64,000 nucleotides of DNA from JBGTFE01 sp049799955 (GTDB lineage Bacteria > Acidobacteriota > Blastocatellia > Pyrinomonadales > Pyrinomonadaceae). Position 1 is the first letter of the stretch; every line of letters begins with the position of its first letter. The notes below the pieces were generated by a model. The model saw nothing but the letters and a program-made list of their open reading frames with translations. It had not been told where the DNA came from and did no database searches. Both the position numbers and the translations under genes were made by a program. Of the stretch, positions 53,993 to 62,370 are shown one piece after another. The stretch is taken from positions 1 through 64,000 of the forward strand of contig JBARIW010000062.1 of assembly GCA_049799955.1 (NCBI GenBank), written 5' to 3'.

Positions 53993-55501
53993 CTTTTTCT
54001 TGTGTCTCTTCTTTTTCTTTAACCTTTTCGAAAGAGAATCTTTCGTTTCTTCGTAATTATTATCAAAATCTTCGTCCGCGCCGCCGCCGCCGCCGCCGAG
54101 AAGACCGCTTAAACCATTCATTCCGCCGCCTAAAAGACTGCCGAGTCCGCCGCCCATTCCGCCCATCGCTTTGCCCGCGAGTTTTGAGAAAAGTCCGCCG
54201 CGATTCATCTGCTGCATCATTTTCTTCATCTGCTCGTATTGACGAATCAGACCGTTGACTTCGGAAATCGTTGAACCTGAGCCTTTGGCGATGCGCGTTT
54301 TGCGGCTGGCGTCGATAATCTTGTGATTGTTGCGCTCGCCTTTGGTCATCGAATCGATAATCGCCTCGGTGCGCTTCATCTGCGCTTCGACTTCGGCTGA
54401 CTGTTCGTCTGAAAGCTGCATTCCGCCCATCATTTGTTCGGGCAGCATCTTCATAATCTTCGACATCGAGCCGAGTTTTTTAAATTGTCCGAGCTGAGCG
54501 CGAAAATCTTCGAGCGTAAACTGGTTGCTCGTCATTTTCTGCAACTGCTTCGCCGCTTCGTCTTCGTCAATTTTGCCCTGAACTTCTTCAATGAGCGACA
54601 AAACATCGCCCATTCCGAGAATTCTCTGCGCGATTCTATCGGGATAAAAAGGCTCAATCGCGTCGTATTTTTCGCCGACGCCGACAAATTTCACCGGCTG
54701 ACCGATAACCTGTTTGATGGACAAAGCCGCGCCGCCGCGCGCATCGCCGTCCATTTTCGTCAAAACGACGCCCGTGATTCCGACTCTTTCGTGAAAAACT
54801 TCCGCGCTTCGGACGGCATCCTGTCCGGTCATCGCGTCGGCGACGAAAAGAACTTCGACCGGTTTTGTTTCCGCCTTGATTTGCTCAAGCTCGACCATCA
54901 GGTCGTCGTCGATATGCAGACGACCGGCGGTGTCAATCATCAAAGTGTCAAAACCCATTTCCTGCGCGTGTTTCATCGCGCCGCGCACAAGCGTCAAAGG
55001 GTCGTTAGATTCCTTATCCTGATAAACCGTAACGCCGACCGCCGCGCCGACGACTCTTAATTGTTCTCTTGCGGCAGGACGATAAACGTCGACCGAAACT
55101 AAAAGCGGGTTTCTTTCCTGATTATCTTTTAACCAACGCGAGATTTTTCCGGTCGAAGTCGTTTTACCGGAGCCTTGCAAACCGACAATCATCACGACAT
55201 TCGGAATCGCGCGCGTAAAAACAAGCCGCGACGAAGTTCCGCCCATCAATTCGGAAAGCTCGTCGTAAACAATCTTGACGACCTGCTCGTGCGGCTTCAA
55301 ATCCTGCCAGACTTCCTGACCTTCCGCCTTCGCGCGAACCGACTCGACAAAGTCCTTTGCAACCTTATAATTAACGTCCGCCTCAAGAAGTGCCATCCGA
55401 ATCTCGCGCAGAGCGACATCGACGTGCTCAGGCGTAAGTTTCCCTTCGCCGCGCAAATTCTTCAGCGTAGATTTAAGTTTATCGGACAACGACTCGAACA
55501 T
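53987..55501 (-). CDS. ffh: signal recognition particle protein Ffh
   Basis: 504 aa GTPase of the bacterial SRP. G1 GLQGSGKTTSTGK, DVYRPAAREQL, G3 DTAGRLHID and G4-type TKMDGDARGG are visible in the NG domain; the M domain (KMMQQMNRGGLFSK) is Met-rich. An unusual Gly-rich stretch follows (GGMGGGLGSLLGGG) with a basic tail KKKKRHKKKR. It targets signal-peptide-bearing ribosomes to FtsY. First gene of the ribosomal-type operon. Confidence 0.96.
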   Translation of the reverse strand: MFESLSDKLKSTLKNLRGEGKLTPEHVDVALREIRMALLEADVNYKVAKDFVESVRAKAEGQEVWQDLKPHEQVVKIVYDELSELMGGTSSRLVFTRAIPNVVMIVGLQGSGKTTSTGKISRWLKDNQERNPLLVSVDVYRPAAREQLRVVGAAVGVTVYQDKESNDPLTLVRGAMKHAQEMGFDTLMIDTAGRLHIDDDLMVELEQIKAETKPVEVLFVADAMTGQDAVRSAEVFHERVGITGVVLTKMDGDARGGAALSIKQVIGQPVKFVGVGEKYDAIEPFYPDRIAQRILGMGDVLSLIEEVQGKIDEDEAAKQLQKMTSNQFTLEDFRAQLGQFKKLGSMSKIMKMLPEQMMGGMQLSDEQSAEVEAQMKRTEAIIDSMTKGERNNHKIIDASRKTRIAKGSGSTISEVNGLIRQYEQMKKMMQQMNRGGLFSKLAGKAMGGMGGGLGSLLGGGMNGLSGLLGGGGGGADEDFDNNYEETKDSLSKRLKKKKRHKKKR

Positions 55502-55690
55502 ATAGATACACTTCCAGCTATAGAGCCGAAACTATAAATACTAATTGTTCAGGGCAAAAGTGTCAAGAAAGCGGGCAATTTGCGGTAAAAATCTATCGCT
55601 TAATTTGTTTTTAAGATGATTGGAATTTATTAGTTTCCGCTTTTGTTTTTTTCGGAAAGCGGACAAAAACCTATATTAATATCAATTCAA

Positions 55691-55797
55691 GCAACTTTTG
55701 GTTAAATAACCAAAAGTTGCTGAAATGCCAAATGTATGACATTTCAGCAAGAATATATTAAAAACTCAAGAGGTTTTAAACTCATTATGGCTTGAGT
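55691..55797 (+). promoter_or_regulatory. overlapping hairpins upstream of hicA
   Basis: Three inverted repeats: 14-bp arms 55691-55704/55707-55720 (GCAACTTTTGGTTA), 11-bp arms 55717-55727/55740-55750 (TTGCTGAAATG), and 7-bp arms 55764-55770/55791-55797 (ACTCAAG). The first two share bases 55717-55720, so they cannot form together, as in an attenuator. The last ends 23 bp before the hicA start. The role is not established. Confidence 0.55.
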
Positions 55798-55820
55798 AAT
55801 AGCCATAAAATTTTCATATC

Positions 55821-56039
55821 ATGCCGAAACTCGCGCCGATTAAACGAAAAGATTTGATTTATTATCTTCGTCAGCTTGGATTTGAGGGACCTAAGCCGGG
55901 CGGAAATCATCAATATATGCAAAAGGAAAATTTGAAGGTTAGAATTCCAAATCCTCATAAATCCGATATTGGAAAGAATATTCTGAACGAAATATTGAAG
56001 CAAGCCAATATAGAAAGAACCGTTTGGGAAGAACTATAA
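55821..56039 (+). CDS. hicA: HicA-type toxin, plus strand
   Basis: 72 aa. LIYYLRQLGFEGPKPGGNHQ with the catalytic His and IPNPHKSDIGKNILNEILKQ match the HicA fold. Its stop overlaps the last bases of hicB on the opposite strand (56034-56039), an unusual convergent layout for a pair that is normally on one strand. Upstream hairpins at 55691-55797 may control it. Confidence 0.9.
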   Translation: MPKLAPIKRKDLIYYLRQLGFEGPKPGGNHQYMQKENLKVRIPNPHKSDIGKNILNEILKQANIERTVWEEL

Positions 56040-56285
56040 AACCTCGGAAACTTTTTCGACGGATAAATTCAACCCATTTACGACGGGTAAAGGCGTATTG
56101 TCTGAAAGATGAAGAAATATCCAGCCTTCCAAAACTTCCTGCAATTCTTCACGACATTCTTCAAGAGTATCGGCATTTGCCCAAACGCCTTGGAAACCGG
56201 GAATTTCGCCGAAAAATCCTTCGTCATCCGGTAGTATTTTGTATTTAGCTTGGCGCATAGCGGCTTGGATGTATTGAGTAAGCAT
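56034..56285 (-). CDS. hicB: HicB-type antitoxin, minus strand
   Basis: 83 aa. AKYKILPDDEGFFGEIPGFQ, GVWANADTLEECREELQEVL and EGWIFLHL are HicB family features. It is transcribed towards hicA, and the two stop codons overlap by a few bases, so toxin and antitoxin are made from separate promoters. It sits 9 bp after the GT9 gene stop on the same strand and may be co-transcribed with it. Confidence 0.88.
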   Translation of the reverse strand: MLTQYIQAAMRQAKYKILPDDEGFFGEIPGFQGVWANADTLEECREELQEVLEGWIFLHLSDNTPLPVVNGLNLSVEKVSEVL

Positions 56286-56294
56286 AGATTCAGT

Positions 56295-57368
56295 TTATCT
56301 TTTAGCATCTTTTTCAGCAACTAAAATCTTTTGTAAAACTTTCAGAATCGATTCAATAACCGTTTCGATTTTCACATTCATAATACATCGCGGTTCGCCG
56401 AATTCTTTACAAAAGTGTCCGGCGCACGGCTGGCAGTGGAGTTTTTCGTAAACGATTTCGTTCGGCGCGTTTGTCCACGGTCGCCAGTGTGTGATGTTTG
56501 ACGAGCCGAAGATGACGACGGAAGGCGTTTCGACAGCCGCCGCGATATGCGCGATTCCCGAATCGTTTCCGACGAAGAGTTTTGCTTTCGAGGCTAAAGC
56601 CGTAATTTCCGGCAAGGTTAAATCATCGAAAACTGCAATCGGAACGCGCGAATTTTGTTTGAGTTTTTCTAAGACTTCACGCTCTTTTCGTGTTGCGATT
56701 GCGATAATCGAAAAACCCTTTTCGTATAGAAATTCGGCGACGCGCGCGAAATTTTCCGTCGCCCATTGTTTTGTATCGAAAGCTGCAACGGGATGAATCA
56801 GGGCGATTTTAGATTTTAGATTTTGGATTTTGGATTCGGCGAGCTTACTTTCAATCGAATTCAGCGCTTTTTCCGTTACGACCAGACGGCTTTTCGGTTT
56901 GTCTTCCACCGGAACGCCCGCAAAACCGAGAAGCGCGAGATGCTGTTCGGCGGAGTGGATTTTTTCCGTTTGCCAGAAATCTTTCGAGGAAGAAAGCAGG
57001 TGATTGTAAAGAAACGAGTAGCGATAATGCGAAAAGCCGAAGCGATGCTTTGCGCCCGCCGCGCGGACGAAAAACGTCGAGGTCGTGCCGCCGTGAAGAT
57101 TGAAAACTACGTCGTATTTATTGCGGCGAAGCTTCAGCATAACTTCAATCCGCGATGTTTTGCTTTTGCGCGAAAAGGTCAGAACATTATCGACCGCGTC
57201 AAAACCTTCGAGAACGGGCGCGACCCAATCTTCGAGCAAAACGTCAATCTGCGCTCCGGGCAAAAACCTTCGAAGCGCGATTAAAGAAGGCGTCGTCAAA
57301 ACCGTATCGCCGATTGAGCGCAGGCGAACGACGAGAACGCGCTTTACTTTTGTCCAATCAATCGACAT
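56295..57368 (-). CDS. GT9-family (heptosyltransferase-like) glycosyltransferase
   Basis: About 357 aa from the ATG at 57368; an upstream extension runs into a heptad repeat and is unlikely. GT9 signatures are VVRLRSIGDTVLTTPSLIAL at the N-terminus and FVGNDSGIAHIAAAVETPSV at the C-terminal nucleotide-sugar site, with WRPWTNAP. Heptosyltransferases add sugars to lipopolysaccharide core. A heptad array encodes SKIQNLKSKI in frame. CQPCAGHFC near the end is a family-typical Cys pair. Confidence 0.9.
   Translation of the reverse strand: MSIDWTKVKRVLVVRLRSIGDTVLTTPSLIALRRFLPGAQIDVLLEDWVAPVLEGFDAVDNVLTFSRKSKTSRIEVMLKLRRNKYDVVFNLHGGTTSTFFVRAAGAKHRFGFSHYRYSFLYNHLLSSSKDFWQTEKIHSAEQHLALLGFAGVPVEDKPKSRLVVTEKALNSIESKLAESKIQNLKSKIALIHPVAAFDTKQWATENFARVAEFLYEKGFSIIAIATRKEREVLEKLKQNSRVPIAVFDDLTLPEITALASKAKLFVGNDSGIAHIAAAVETPSVVIFGSSNITHWRPWTNAPNEIVYEKLHCQPCAGHFCKEFGEPRCIMNVKIETVIESILKVLQKILVAEKDAKR
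56808..56837. repeat. ATTTTGG heptad array inside a glycosyltransferase gene
   Basis: Four tandem heptads, ATTTTAG and ATTTTGG, in frame, adding SKIQNLKSKI in the middle of the protein. Same heptads as in the flavoprotein gene at 30110. Confidence 0.8.
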
Positions 57369-57432
57369 AACGGAAAATGGAAAATGGAAAATGGAAAATT
57401 TTTCTTTCATTTTCCGTTATCCGTTACCCGTT
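57369..57432. repeat. heptad-repeat hairpin upstream of GT9 gene
   Basis: Three to four GGAAAAT units pair with ATTTTCC and CGTTATC units on the other arm. It lies between the Trm112-like gene and the GT9 gene on the same strand. Confidence 0.8.
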
Positions 57433-57434
57433 TT

Positions 57435-57611
57435 TCATTTCTCCGTTTTTGCTTCTTCAACCAGCATGACGGGAATTTCGTCGCGTATCGGGTAAACGAG
57501 CGCGCATTCCGCGTTTGTGCATTTCAAACCGCTCTGGTCGGGTTTGATTTCGACTTCCGATTTGCATTTCGGACAGCGCAGGATTTCTAAAAGTTCGGGA
57601 CTGATTGCCAT
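57435..57611 (-). CDS. Trm112/YcaR-like zinc-ribbon protein
   Basis: 58 aa from the ATG at 57611, placed 6 bases after GGAG; a longer TTG start at 57623 overlaps that site. A Cys4 zinc ribbon CPKCKSE...CTNAEC is followed by YPIRDEIPVMLVEEA, the Trm112-like C-terminus. Members activate methyltransferases or accompany lipopolysaccharide genes; the GT9 gene is next, which fits the latter. Confidence 0.85.
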   Translation of the reverse strand: MAISPELLEILRCPKCKSEVEIKPDQSGLKCTNAECALVYPIRDEIPVMLVEEAKTEK

Positions 57612-57791
57612 AAATTTCTCCAATTACAAATATAATTCTAACGGCGATGACGCGCGGGCGCAAAGGACAAGGCGACACAAAAGACAAATCGAAGTTTTGC
57701 GGATTTTCTACGGGGCAAACTTATAAAAGCCGTCGAAGCTTACACCGGCTGCGCTTTCGTCATAATTCTATTTGTCGTGTTTAGAGCAAAC

Positions 57792-58151
57792 TTAAATCGG
57801 AACGCAGATGCCGTCAATTTCGATAAATCCCGGCGGGCAAGCCGAAACTTTATCTCTATTCGCCTCTTTTGCCAATTCCCTCAGGTCGTTGGCGTGTTTT
57901 TCGAAATCATTCGCGCGCGAAGAATTCAAATTCCTCCACATAAACTGGCGGTCGTCGGCAATTTCATTAAGTAATTTTTGTATTTTTCCCAATATTTTGC
58001 CGCTGAACTCTTCCCTGTCGCTCGGGGATATAGTTTTTTCAAATTCCAGAATCACTACATCGCTGAACGAGTTAAGCGCCTGCCTGAGCTGTATATATAA
58101 ATCTTTATGCGATACGTCCATTTTTTCCAGGTCTTTATTTGATATTGCCAT
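57792..58151 (-). CDS. unknown small helical protein
   Basis: 119 aa, mostly helical, with a short Cys-containing end (ACPPGFIEIDGICVPI) that looks like a small independent motif. GGAG lies 8 bases before the ATG. No family is recognised. It is 16 bp downstream of the 833-aa winged-helix regulator on the same strand, so they are likely co-expressed. Confidence 0.6.
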   Translation of the reverse strand: MAISNKDLEKMDVSHKDLYIQLRQALNSFSDVVILEFEKTISPSDREEFSGKILGKIQKLLNEIADDRQFMWRNLNSSRANDFEKHANDLRELAKEANRDKVSACPPGFIEIDGICVPI

Positions 58152-58166
58152 TTTTATATTCTCCTT

Positions 58167-60665
58167 TTATTTGAAATTTTCAATCATCGAAATCAATCCT
58201 GTTTTTTTCTGCTTCGAGTAATAAATCGCGCTGCCGTCGGGCGACCATGTAATGCCCGAAATATAAATATTCGGCTCGGTGTTCGAAGTAATCTTTGCGC
58301 TCGCGCCGCCTGAAATTGAAATAACCCTGATATTGTCTTTCCCGTCTTCGCGGGCGGCGTAAGCAATCTTTTTTCCGTCGGGCGAAAGCTGAATGTTATA
58401 GAAATATGCCGCGTCAATCGAAGCCAAATCGGTTTTGATATTTCCGCCGGAAATTTGAATTAATTGCACTTTTGCCGGTTTAGCCGCCGGTTTATCGTCT
58501 TCGAGCATTGCAATTATTAAGCTGCCGCCCGTTTGCGTCCAGCCGATAAGCTTTATAACCTGCCCGGACGAAAAAACGATTTCGGATTTTTGTTCTTTCA
58601 GCAGATAAACGTCGTTTGCTTTCTTCAAATCGTTTCGCGATTGCGGAGAACTTGAGACAAACGCGATTTGCTCGCCGCCGGGCGAAAACACGGGAGCGGA
58701 AAATTTAATATTTTGCTCCGCGTTACTTGAAATTTGCGTCGGTTCGCTCAAACCGTCGGCGTCTGTCTGCCAGACGTTCCACAAATCGTCGGTTTTCGCG
58801 CAGTAAATCAAGCTTTTTCCGTCGGGCGACCAGCTATAATCTTTAACCTGAGCCAGATTGTAAGGCATTTCGCTGTAGCCGGAAACCCCGATTCCTTTGG
58901 TGGTCAATTGCTTTTCCGTTCCGTCTTTTTCGGCTGTCCAAATATTAATCAGATTACCCGTATATCGAAGAAAAGCTATCTTGCGATTATCGGGAGAAAA
59001 TACCGGCGAAAATCCGTTGGATGCTTTTTTTATTTGTTGTTTGTCGTCAATCGTATAAATCTCGATTGAGCCGCCGAGCAGATGCTTCGATTCGGTAACC
59101 GTTTGCAAAACTATACTTTTGCCGTCGGGCGATGCGTCCGACCCGAGTTCTTGTCCCGGCTCGGACGTAATTTGAGTTTCCTCTTTCTCATCAAGACTTA
59201 CTTTCCATAAATCGCTTTCTTCTCTTGATTGGCTATAAAGAATTTTATCGCCGCCCGCCGTTACATCGTTGATGAGCGCGTCGCTGACGCCGGGAATTAT
59301 CTGCTCGCTTTTGTTTTCATTCAAATACGCGACGCAAATCTGAAAAACGCCGTCGCGTTTCGAGCTGTAAATTATCCGCTCGCCGTCGGGCAGCCAAAAC
59401 GGATATTCGTCGCTCGCTTTTTCATCGTTCGTTACCTGAACGGGCTGACCTCCGCCGCCGAGAGGCATCACAAAAATATGAAGCCGTTCATTCACGCCCG
59501 ACACGTAAGCAACGCGGTCTTCGCCGGGCGAGATGCTGAAAAACTGCGCCTGATTATTTGAATCGAAATTCGTTAGCTGCATGGTCTGTTTGGAATTAAT
59601 GTCGAGCGAGAAAAGATTAAATCCCTGCCGGTAATAAATCGTCGCGTCGTTTTTCGACCAGTGCAGCAGGGTGATGTTATTTTCCACCGCTTTGATTTGC
59701 GTCAGCTCGCCGCCGGAAAACGGCGTCGTCCAAATCGCAGTTTGGTTATCTCTGTTTGAAACAAAAGCTATCCGCTGACCGTCGGGCGACCAAATCGGAT
59801 TGAAATAACTCCACTTGCCGTCGATACCTGTAATAGGATTTGCTTTGCCGGCGGAAACCTGTTTCGTCCAGATATTTCTTTGCCCGTTTTTCGTCAAAGA
59901 GTAGGCAATCATTGTTCCGTTAGGCGAAAATCTGGCTCCGGTGTTGCCTTCGCCCGCCTCGACATCCCAACTGATTAGAGACTTCATACGCATCGAAGCC
60001 AATATATTTGGTGAAGCCTGAAAGCGATTTTGGTTGGCGAATTTCCAAATTGCGACGACGCTCAACAGTGCAGCCAGTATCGCGCAAGCCGCTATCAATT
60101 TTCGATTTGAAAGCCGCGAATACGCCGTAATTACCGGAACGGCGTCGGGCGCGGGCATCGTTTCGGATGACGGCGCGTCGGCGTCATTGGCGTGCGAATG
60201 CCATTCGGCGAGCGCGACGACCTGCCCGTGTCTCGTTTCCGCGACCGTTTTCCCGCCGCCGACGGCGGCAAGCGGGGCGAACGCCAAAACGTTTTCGGTG
60301 TTTTTCGAGGTGTTTTGCGCGGACGATGTTTTTTCGGCTATTTTGACTTCGCCGTTAAAACGATAGCCGCGCCGGCGAAACGTTTCAATCAAAGGCTTGC
60401 CGTTTTTTCCTTCGCCCAGAGTCTTGCGCAGGAGATATAGATTCTGCGACAAATTACTTTCTTCGACAATCGAATCCGCCCAAACCGTCTCCATCAATTC
60501 GTCTTTGCCGAGTATTTCGCCGCGTCTCTCGACCAGAGCCAAAAGCGTTTCAATCACCTTCGGCGCGAGCGAAATTTCCTGCTCATTTTGATAAAGCATT
60601 AAATTTTCGGCATCGAGTCGGAAATTTTCAAACTCGTAAATCGTTTTGTGGCGCAAATTAGCCAT
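58167..60665 (-). CDS. winged-helix DNA-binding protein with membrane segment and TolB-like propeller
   Basis: About 832 aa from the ATG at 60665; the frame extends 54 bases upstream but the OmpR-type domain begins right here. Residues 5-105 are a Trans_reg_C winged helix (YEFENFRLDAENLMLYQNEQ, LLRKTLGEGKNGK, RRGYRFNGEV). One membrane helix follows near residue 200 (LIAACAILAALLSVVAIWKF). The rest is PD40 blades such as PIWSPDGQRIAFVSNRD. A ToxR-like, membrane-bound regulator is implied; this architecture is typical of Acidobacteria. Confidence 0.88.
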   Translation of the reverse strand: MANLRHKTIYEFENFRLDAENLMLYQNEQEISLAPKVIETLLALVERRGEILGKDELMETVWADSIVEESNLSQNLYLLRKTLGEGKNGKPLIETFRRRGYRFNGEVKIAEKTSSAQNTSKNTENVLAFAPLAAVGGGKTVAETRHGQVVALAEWHSHANDADAPSSETMPAPDAVPVITAYSRLSNRKLIAACAILAALLSVVAIWKFANQNRFQASPNILASMRMKSLISWDVEAGEGNTGARFSPNGTMIAYSLTKNGQRNIWTKQVSAGKANPITGIDGKWSYFNPIWSPDGQRIAFVSNRDNQTAIWTTPFSGGELTQIKAVENNITLLHWSKNDATIYYRQGFNLFSLDINSKQTMQLTNFDSNNQAQFFSISPGEDRVAYVSGVNERLHIFVMPLGGGGQPVQVTNDEKASDEYPFWLPDGERIIYSSKRDGVFQICVAYLNENKSEQIIPGVSDALINDVTAGGDKILYSQSREESDLWKVSLDEKEETQITSEPGQELGSDASPDGKSIVLQTVTESKHLLGGSIEIYTIDDKQQIKKASNGFSPVFSPDNRKIAFLRYTGNLINIWTAEKDGTEKQLTTKGIGVSGYSEMPYNLAQVKDYSWSPDGKSLIYCAKTDDLWNVWQTDADGLSEPTQISSNAEQNIKFSAPVFSPGGEQIAFVSSSPQSRNDLKKANDVYLLKEQKSEIVFSSGQVIKLIGWTQTGGSLIIAMLEDDKPAAKPAKVQLIQISGGNIKTDLASIDAAYFYNIQLSPDGKKIAYAAREDGKDNIRVISISGGASAKITSNTEPNIYISGITWSPDGSAIYYSKQKKTGLISMIENFK

Positions 60666-60924
60666 CTTGATTTTAAATTGAGGAACAATTGAAATTAAAT
60701 CCAAAGACACAGTTCGCAACCTCCGTTAAGTTTGATAACGGAGCGAACAGATTATTTGAAAAACAGGCTGTCTGGTTAAAGCAAATCTTGTAACTTGCAC
60801 TCTAACTCATATTTAGAAAAAAGGAAAGCTATTTTTGAAATTAACCTGAACGCTCCAAGCCCTTTTCAAACGGGGAATTTATTTTATAAAAGACGAGTTC
60901 CGCGCTTTTGAAAGGAGATTCGAA
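60666..60924. promoter_or_regulatory. divergent gap before two unknown genes
   Basis: 259-bp region between the winged-helix regulator gene and the plus-strand gene at 60925. It should contain promoters for both and may be a target of the regulator itself. No strong repeat is seen. Confidence 0.35.
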
Positions 60925-61614
60925 ATGAAAGCTAAAATTATTCAAACGATTAGGAGAATAGATATGAGATTAACGAACAAATACGTTCGAAATTTTCGCA
61001 GCGGCGCTATCGCCGTTTGTTTTGTATTCTGCGCGCTGAGCGGCGCACAGGCGCAAACGCAGGACTTAAATAAAATCTGGACGACCATCGGCTCGGACGG
61101 AACGGTTGACGAAACTGATGCCGGCAAAGTCTTTTTCGAGGGCGGCAAGGTGCAAATGGGGCGTCCTCTAGCCGGAAATCTTCCTACTTCCAAGCAAATG
61201 AAGTCCATTACAAGTCAAAACCAAACGGCTGTAATTCGTTACAACGTTACGCCCGTGGACGGATTATTCACGCCGCCTTGTAAATCCGAATTTGGCAGAG
61301 ATTGTACAGGTCGCCAGTTGCAGCTGCGCTATCTGGCTACGAGCGGCGCGCGGGTAATCGCCAGGCTCATCGAAGTTGATTTGGCAACCGGCGTTGAAAC
61401 TCCCCGCATAACCTTCGACAGCAAAAGCTTTGCTGCTTCCAATAATTACCAGGTCCAGCTCTCCGAATTATGTGGTGCGTCGCGGCTTTTTGACTTTAAA
61501 CTCAAGGCGTACTACATCGAAGCGACGCTGACGGGCAACCGCCTTATCGGCACGATTGCAGCCGGAATTCAAATAATCAAGATAGGTAATTCCAACTGTT
61601 CGTCCATCGATTAA
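60925..61614 (+). CDS. exported unknown protein
   Basis: 229 aa from the ATG at 60925 (AAAGGAG 7 bases before) or 217 aa from an ATG at 60961, which also has AGGAG; both sites look usable. A signal peptide ends near GAQAQTQ. The mature part is beta-rich with a Cys pair in PPCKSEFGRDCTGR. Family unknown. It is the first of two plus-strand genes facing the SPFH gene. Confidence 0.6.
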   Translation: MKAKIIQTIRRIDMRLTNKYVRNFRSGAIAVCFVFCALSGAQAQTQDLNKIWTTIGSDGTVDETDAGKVFFEGGKVQMGRPLAGNLPTSKQMKSITSQNQTAVIRYNVTPVDGLFTPPCKSEFGRDCTGRQLQLRYLATSGARVIARLIEVDLATGVETPRITFDSKSFAASNNYQVQLSELCGASRLFDFKLKAYYIEATLTGNRLIGTIAAGIQIIKIGNSNCSSID

Positions 61615-61706
61615 TTTTCAATTTGAACGGCTGTCGCTTTCACGGATGCGGTGATGGAAAAAACGTTTAGTTAAAGTGTCCATAAACAAAATTTAGGAGA
61701 ATTTTT

Positions 61707-62168
61707 ATGTCTACGGATTATACAGTTATTATGGTTCAAAAACACCAGTTTGGCGATGACCCGGGTATCTTTAAGAACGTCGAAAGCGATGTTACATTTG
61801 AGGGACCGACCATGATTGACGTTTTGTTTGATTGTCCAAATATTAACCCTGCCCTAACCGCCGTTTTGATGTTTCAATCGCGCGACGTTGAATTCCTAAG
61901 AAATATCTTAAGGATTAACGATGTCGATGTGCCGGGCGCGCTTGCAGAAAGCGCTGCGGTAAAACCTACAACCTCGGAACTAGCCGGATGGAACGGCACA
62001 ATTCAGATAATAGACCCTCGCCACAATTTGAAGGCGACAGGTAACAGACTGCATGTCGAAGCTCGCAATAGCGGCGGCGGCGGTGGCGGCGAGCTTGATG
62101 ATTTCATACTTGATAATATGGTCATCATGTATAAAACGCTTCCGAGGCAGCCGGCAAATCAAATATAA
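61707..62168 (+). CDS. unknown beta-rich protein
   Basis: 153 aa, AGGAG before the ATG. No signal peptide. A run of six Gly (NSGGGGGGELDDFILDN) precedes the last strand, like a linker in small jelly-roll or lectin-like proteins; that comparison is weak. A strong terminator follows at 62199. Function unknown. Confidence 0.6.
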   Translation: MSTDYTVIMVQKHQFGDDPGIFKNVESDVTFEGPTMIDVLFDCPNINPALTAVLMFQSRDVEFLRNILRINDVDVPGALAESAAVKPTTSELAGWNGTIQIIDPRHNLKATGNRLHVEARNSGGGGGGELDDFILDNMVIMYKTLPRQPANQI

Positions 62169-62198
62169 AGTAGTGAGCAAGCACAAGCTTTTGACCAG

Positions 62199-62230
62199 CC
62201 CGCCGGATTTTCCCTAGTCCGGCGGGTTAT
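62199..62230 (+). terminator. Rho-independent terminator
   Basis: 9-bp GC-rich perfect stem CCCGCCGGA (62199-62207) and TCCGGCGGG (62218-62226) followed by TTATTAATTT. It ends the transcript of the gene at 61707. Confidence 0.88.
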
Positions 62231-62299
62231 TAATTTGTCTATGGCGAATGGCGTTTCAACTTGACCAAAAAGGTCGATGACCCGAAAATAAACGCAAAA

Positions 62300-62360
62300 A
62301 AATTACGAATTACGAATTTGATAAAAACTGCTTCAATTCGTAATTCGTAACTCGTCTTTT
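62300..62360. repeat. heptad-repeat hairpin with GAATTAC units
   Basis: Two to three GAATTAC units on the left and GTAATTC units on the right pair around a short loop. Same heptad as in dapF and in the flavoprotein gene. It lies between the convergent 61707 gene and the SPFH gene. Confidence 0.85.
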
Positions 62361-62370
62361 TACTTTTGCC

